DNA from: Clostridia bacterium | GTDB taxonomy: Bacteria > Bacillota > Clostridia > Oscillospirales > CAG-272 | Direction: 5' to 3' | Assembly (NCBI GenBank): GCA_017472305.1 | Contig: JAFUQP010000023.1 | Coordinates: 1 to 64,000, forward strand | Length of the DNA: 64,000 nt | In this document: positions 62,404 through 64,000 of the stretch, piece by piece | Numbering within the stretch: position 1 is the first letter of the stretch | Layout of the letters: every line of letters begins with the position of its first letter | The notes under the pieces: generated by a model | Database searches by the model: none | What the model was told of the DNA's origin: nothing | The model's input: only the letters and a program-made list of their open reading frames with translations | Made by a program: the position numbers and the translations under genes

Positions 62404-64000
62404 TTAGTTAGCGTCCTTCATGGAAAGGTTCATACGTCCCTTCTCGTCAGTACCAAGATACTTAACGCGAACGGTATCGCCGATAGCAACAACGTCCTCA
62501 ACCTTCTCGGTTCTCTCCTTCTGAAGCTTGGAGATGTGTACCATTCCTTCCTTGCCGGGTGCATACTCTACGAATGCGCCGATAGGAATAATTCTGGTTA
62601 CGGTTCCCTCGTAGGTCTCGCCTACTACAGGTTCGAATACTATCGCGTCGATAATCGACTTCGCCATATCGCCGCTTGCACGGTCTACTGCCGCGATAAA
62701 TACGGTACCGTCATCGTTGATGTCAATCTTTGCGCCGGTGTCTGCAACTATCTTCTGGATAACTGCGCCGCCCTTACCGATAACCTCACGAATCTTGTCG
62801 GGGTCTATGGTCATAGTAATCATCTTGGGTGCGTATGCCGAAACCTCAGCTCTCGGAGCTGCGATTGCAGGGAGAATTACCTTGTCGATAATCTCGTTTC
62901 TTCCCTGGTGGGTGGTCTCAAGCGCGCGCTTGATAATAGCGGGAGTAAGTCCGTCAACCTTGAGGTCCATCTGAATAGAGGTGATACCCTTCTTGGTACC
63001 TGCTACCTTGAAGTCCATATCGCCGTAGAAGTCCTCAAGTCCCTGAATGTCTATCATAGTATCCCAAGAGCCGTCCTCTGCGGTGATAAGTCCGCAGGAG
63101 ATACCTGCAACGGGAGCCTTAATCGGAACACCTGCATCCATAAGCGCAAGAGTAGAGCCGCATACAGAGCCCTGCGAGGTAGAGCCGTTAGAGCTTACAA
63201 CCTCGGATACAAGACGGATTGCATAGGGGAACTCCTCTGCCGAAGGAAGAACGGGAACGAGCGAGCGCTCTGCAAGAGCACCGTGGCCAATCTCACGTCT
63301 GCCGGGGCTGCGGAGAGCCTTTGCCTCACCTGTCGAGTAGCCGGGCATATTGTAGTGGTGCATATATCTCTTCTCGGTCTCGTCATCAAGTCCCTCGAGC
63401 TTCTGCGCGTCGGAAAGAGTGCCGAGAGTTGCGATGGTGAGAACCTGTGTCTGACCTCTGGTGAACAGACCCGAGCCGTGTACTCTCGGAATTACGCCAA
63501 CCTCGGATGCGAGGGGACGGATTTCGTCCATTCTTCTTCCGTCAACTCTCTTCTTGTCAACGAGAAGCCAGCGGCGTACAATCTTCTTCTGAATCTTGTA
63601 GATAAGCTCGGGAAGAATTACCTTGATGTCAGGGTACTTCTCCTCGAAGGTAGCTACGATGTCGTCCATAATGGGCTGCATCTTTGCATCTCTTACGTTC
63701 TTATCGTCGGTGTCGAGCGCTTCCATAACCGCCTTCTCGCAGTATGCGAAGATTTCGTCGAACATATCGTGGTCAAGCTCACCCGATGCGTATGCAAACT
63801 TGGGCTTGCCAATCTCGGCAACTATAGAGTTGATAAATCCTACAACGCCGCGGCACTCCTCGTGCGCCTTCATAATAGCGTCGTACATAACCTCGTCGGA
63901 TACCTCGTTAGCGCCTGCCTCAATCATAACGACCTTCTCCATAGAAGCGGCAACGGTAAGCTCAAGGTCGCTGACCTTTCTCTGTGCGGCGGTGGGGTTA
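62404..64000 (-). CDS. pnp: Polynucleotide phosphorylase, 5' end outside window
   Basis: 3'-to-5' phosphorolytic RNA degradation. The frame continues past the window: codons before the first internal ATG (63942) read NPTAAQRKVSDLELTVAAS, typical of PNPase. Visible: the end of the first RNase PH domain, the alpha-helical linker, the second RNase PH domain (FTRGQTQVLTIATLGT; PGRREIGHGALAERSL; SNGSTSQGSVCG), a KH domain (IREVIGKGGAVIQKIV) and an S1 domain ending GRMNLSMKDAN. The C-terminus is complete. Confidence 0.96.
   Translation of the reverse strand, partial: NPTAAQRKVSDLELTVAASMEKVVMIEAGANEVSDEVMYDAIMKAHEECRGVVGFINSIVAEIGKPKFAYASGELDHDMFDEIFAYCEKAVMEALDTDDKNVRDAKMQPIMDDIVATFEEKYPDIKVILPELIYKIQKKIVRRWLLVDKKRVDGRRMDEIRPLASEVGVIPRVHGSGLFTRGQTQVLTIATLGTLSDAQKLEGLDDETEKRYMHHYNMPGYSTGEAKALRSPGRREIGHGALAERSLVPVLPSAEEFPYAIRLVSEVVSSNGSTSQGSVCGSTLALMDAGVPIKAPVAGISCGLITAEDGSWDTMIDIQGLEDFYGDMDFKVAGTKKGITSIQMDLKVDGLTPAIIKRALETTHQGRNEIIDKVILPAIAAPRAEVSAYAPKMITMTIDPDKIREVIGKGGAVIQKIVADTGAKIDINDDGTVFIAAVDRASGDMAKSIIDAIVFEPVVGETYEGTVTRIIPIGAFVEYAPGKEGMVHISKLQKERTEKVEDVVAIGDTVRVKYLGTDEKGRMNLSMKDAN

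Overview
The window reads as a low-to-mid GC Clostridia chromosome (Firmicutes), most like an uncultured gut or rumen anaerobe. Evidence: AGGAGG-type ribosome sites, TTGACA/TATAAT promoters with 17-base spacers, clostridial gene neighbourhoods (nrdR-yicC-remA-rpoZ-priA-def-fmt-yugP-rsmB-rlmN-rsgA), a clostridial fused PurL, a stand-alone AICAR transformylase with a PurO-type cyclohydrolase, and abundant secreted plant-glycan-type proteins. The exact genus cannot be read from the sequence.

Layout. 1-2007 is the end of a mobile element (large serine recombinase, SpoVG-domain protein). 2008-6356 (minus) holds a CofE-like ligase, purC, a degenerate PurF paralogue and a GMP synthetase lacking its amidotransferase domain, divergent from a LysR regulator (6483-7385). 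7427-9450 is a KtrAB potassium system with a leader hairpin. 9608-13837 holds an oxidoreductase, small membrane proteins of unknown role and a radical SAM protein. 13937-24890 is the main purine operon (transcribed purE, purF, purM, purN, purO, AICAR transformylase, purD, purL) behind a promoter, a ZTP riboswitch and its terminator at 25232-25384. 25475-28450 holds a GH39-like protein with a damaged active site, 168-base tandem repeats, tRNA-Val and tRNA-Pro, and a PnuC-like transporter. 28508-39067 is an accessory locus of six minus-strand genes (three copies of an unrecognised domain, two secreted paralogues, a 56-residue peptide), with an AraC-type regulator pointing away (39556-40314). 40609-41754 is rplJL with its L10 leader. 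42611-52640 is a long housekeeping operon. 52992-62091 mixes membrane proteins, a RpiB-like isomerase, AspRS and plant-glycan-type enzymes. 62404 to the end is most of pnp, cut by the window.

How it fits together. IMP synthesis is nearly complete here (PurF, D, N, L, M, E, C, AICAR transformylase, PurO) and is under ZTP control, ZTP being the alarm for 10-formyl-THF shortage. Oddly, both PurF proteins lack the N-terminal cysteine nucleophile and the oxyanion asparagine of the glutaminase site, and the GMP synthetase lacks its glutaminase domain. Only PurL keeps an intact one, so several steps look ammonia-dependent or served by a glutaminase encoded elsewhere.

The most novel material is the 28508-39067 locus: a giant lipoprotein and a leaderless 56-residue peptide end in the same tag (GGGYH-[AG]-GAWS), beside three copies of a protein domain I cannot name. 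The window also carries a family of roughly 130-base imperfect palindromic intergenic repeats (at least five full copies), two of which begin at the stop codons of purH and aspS.
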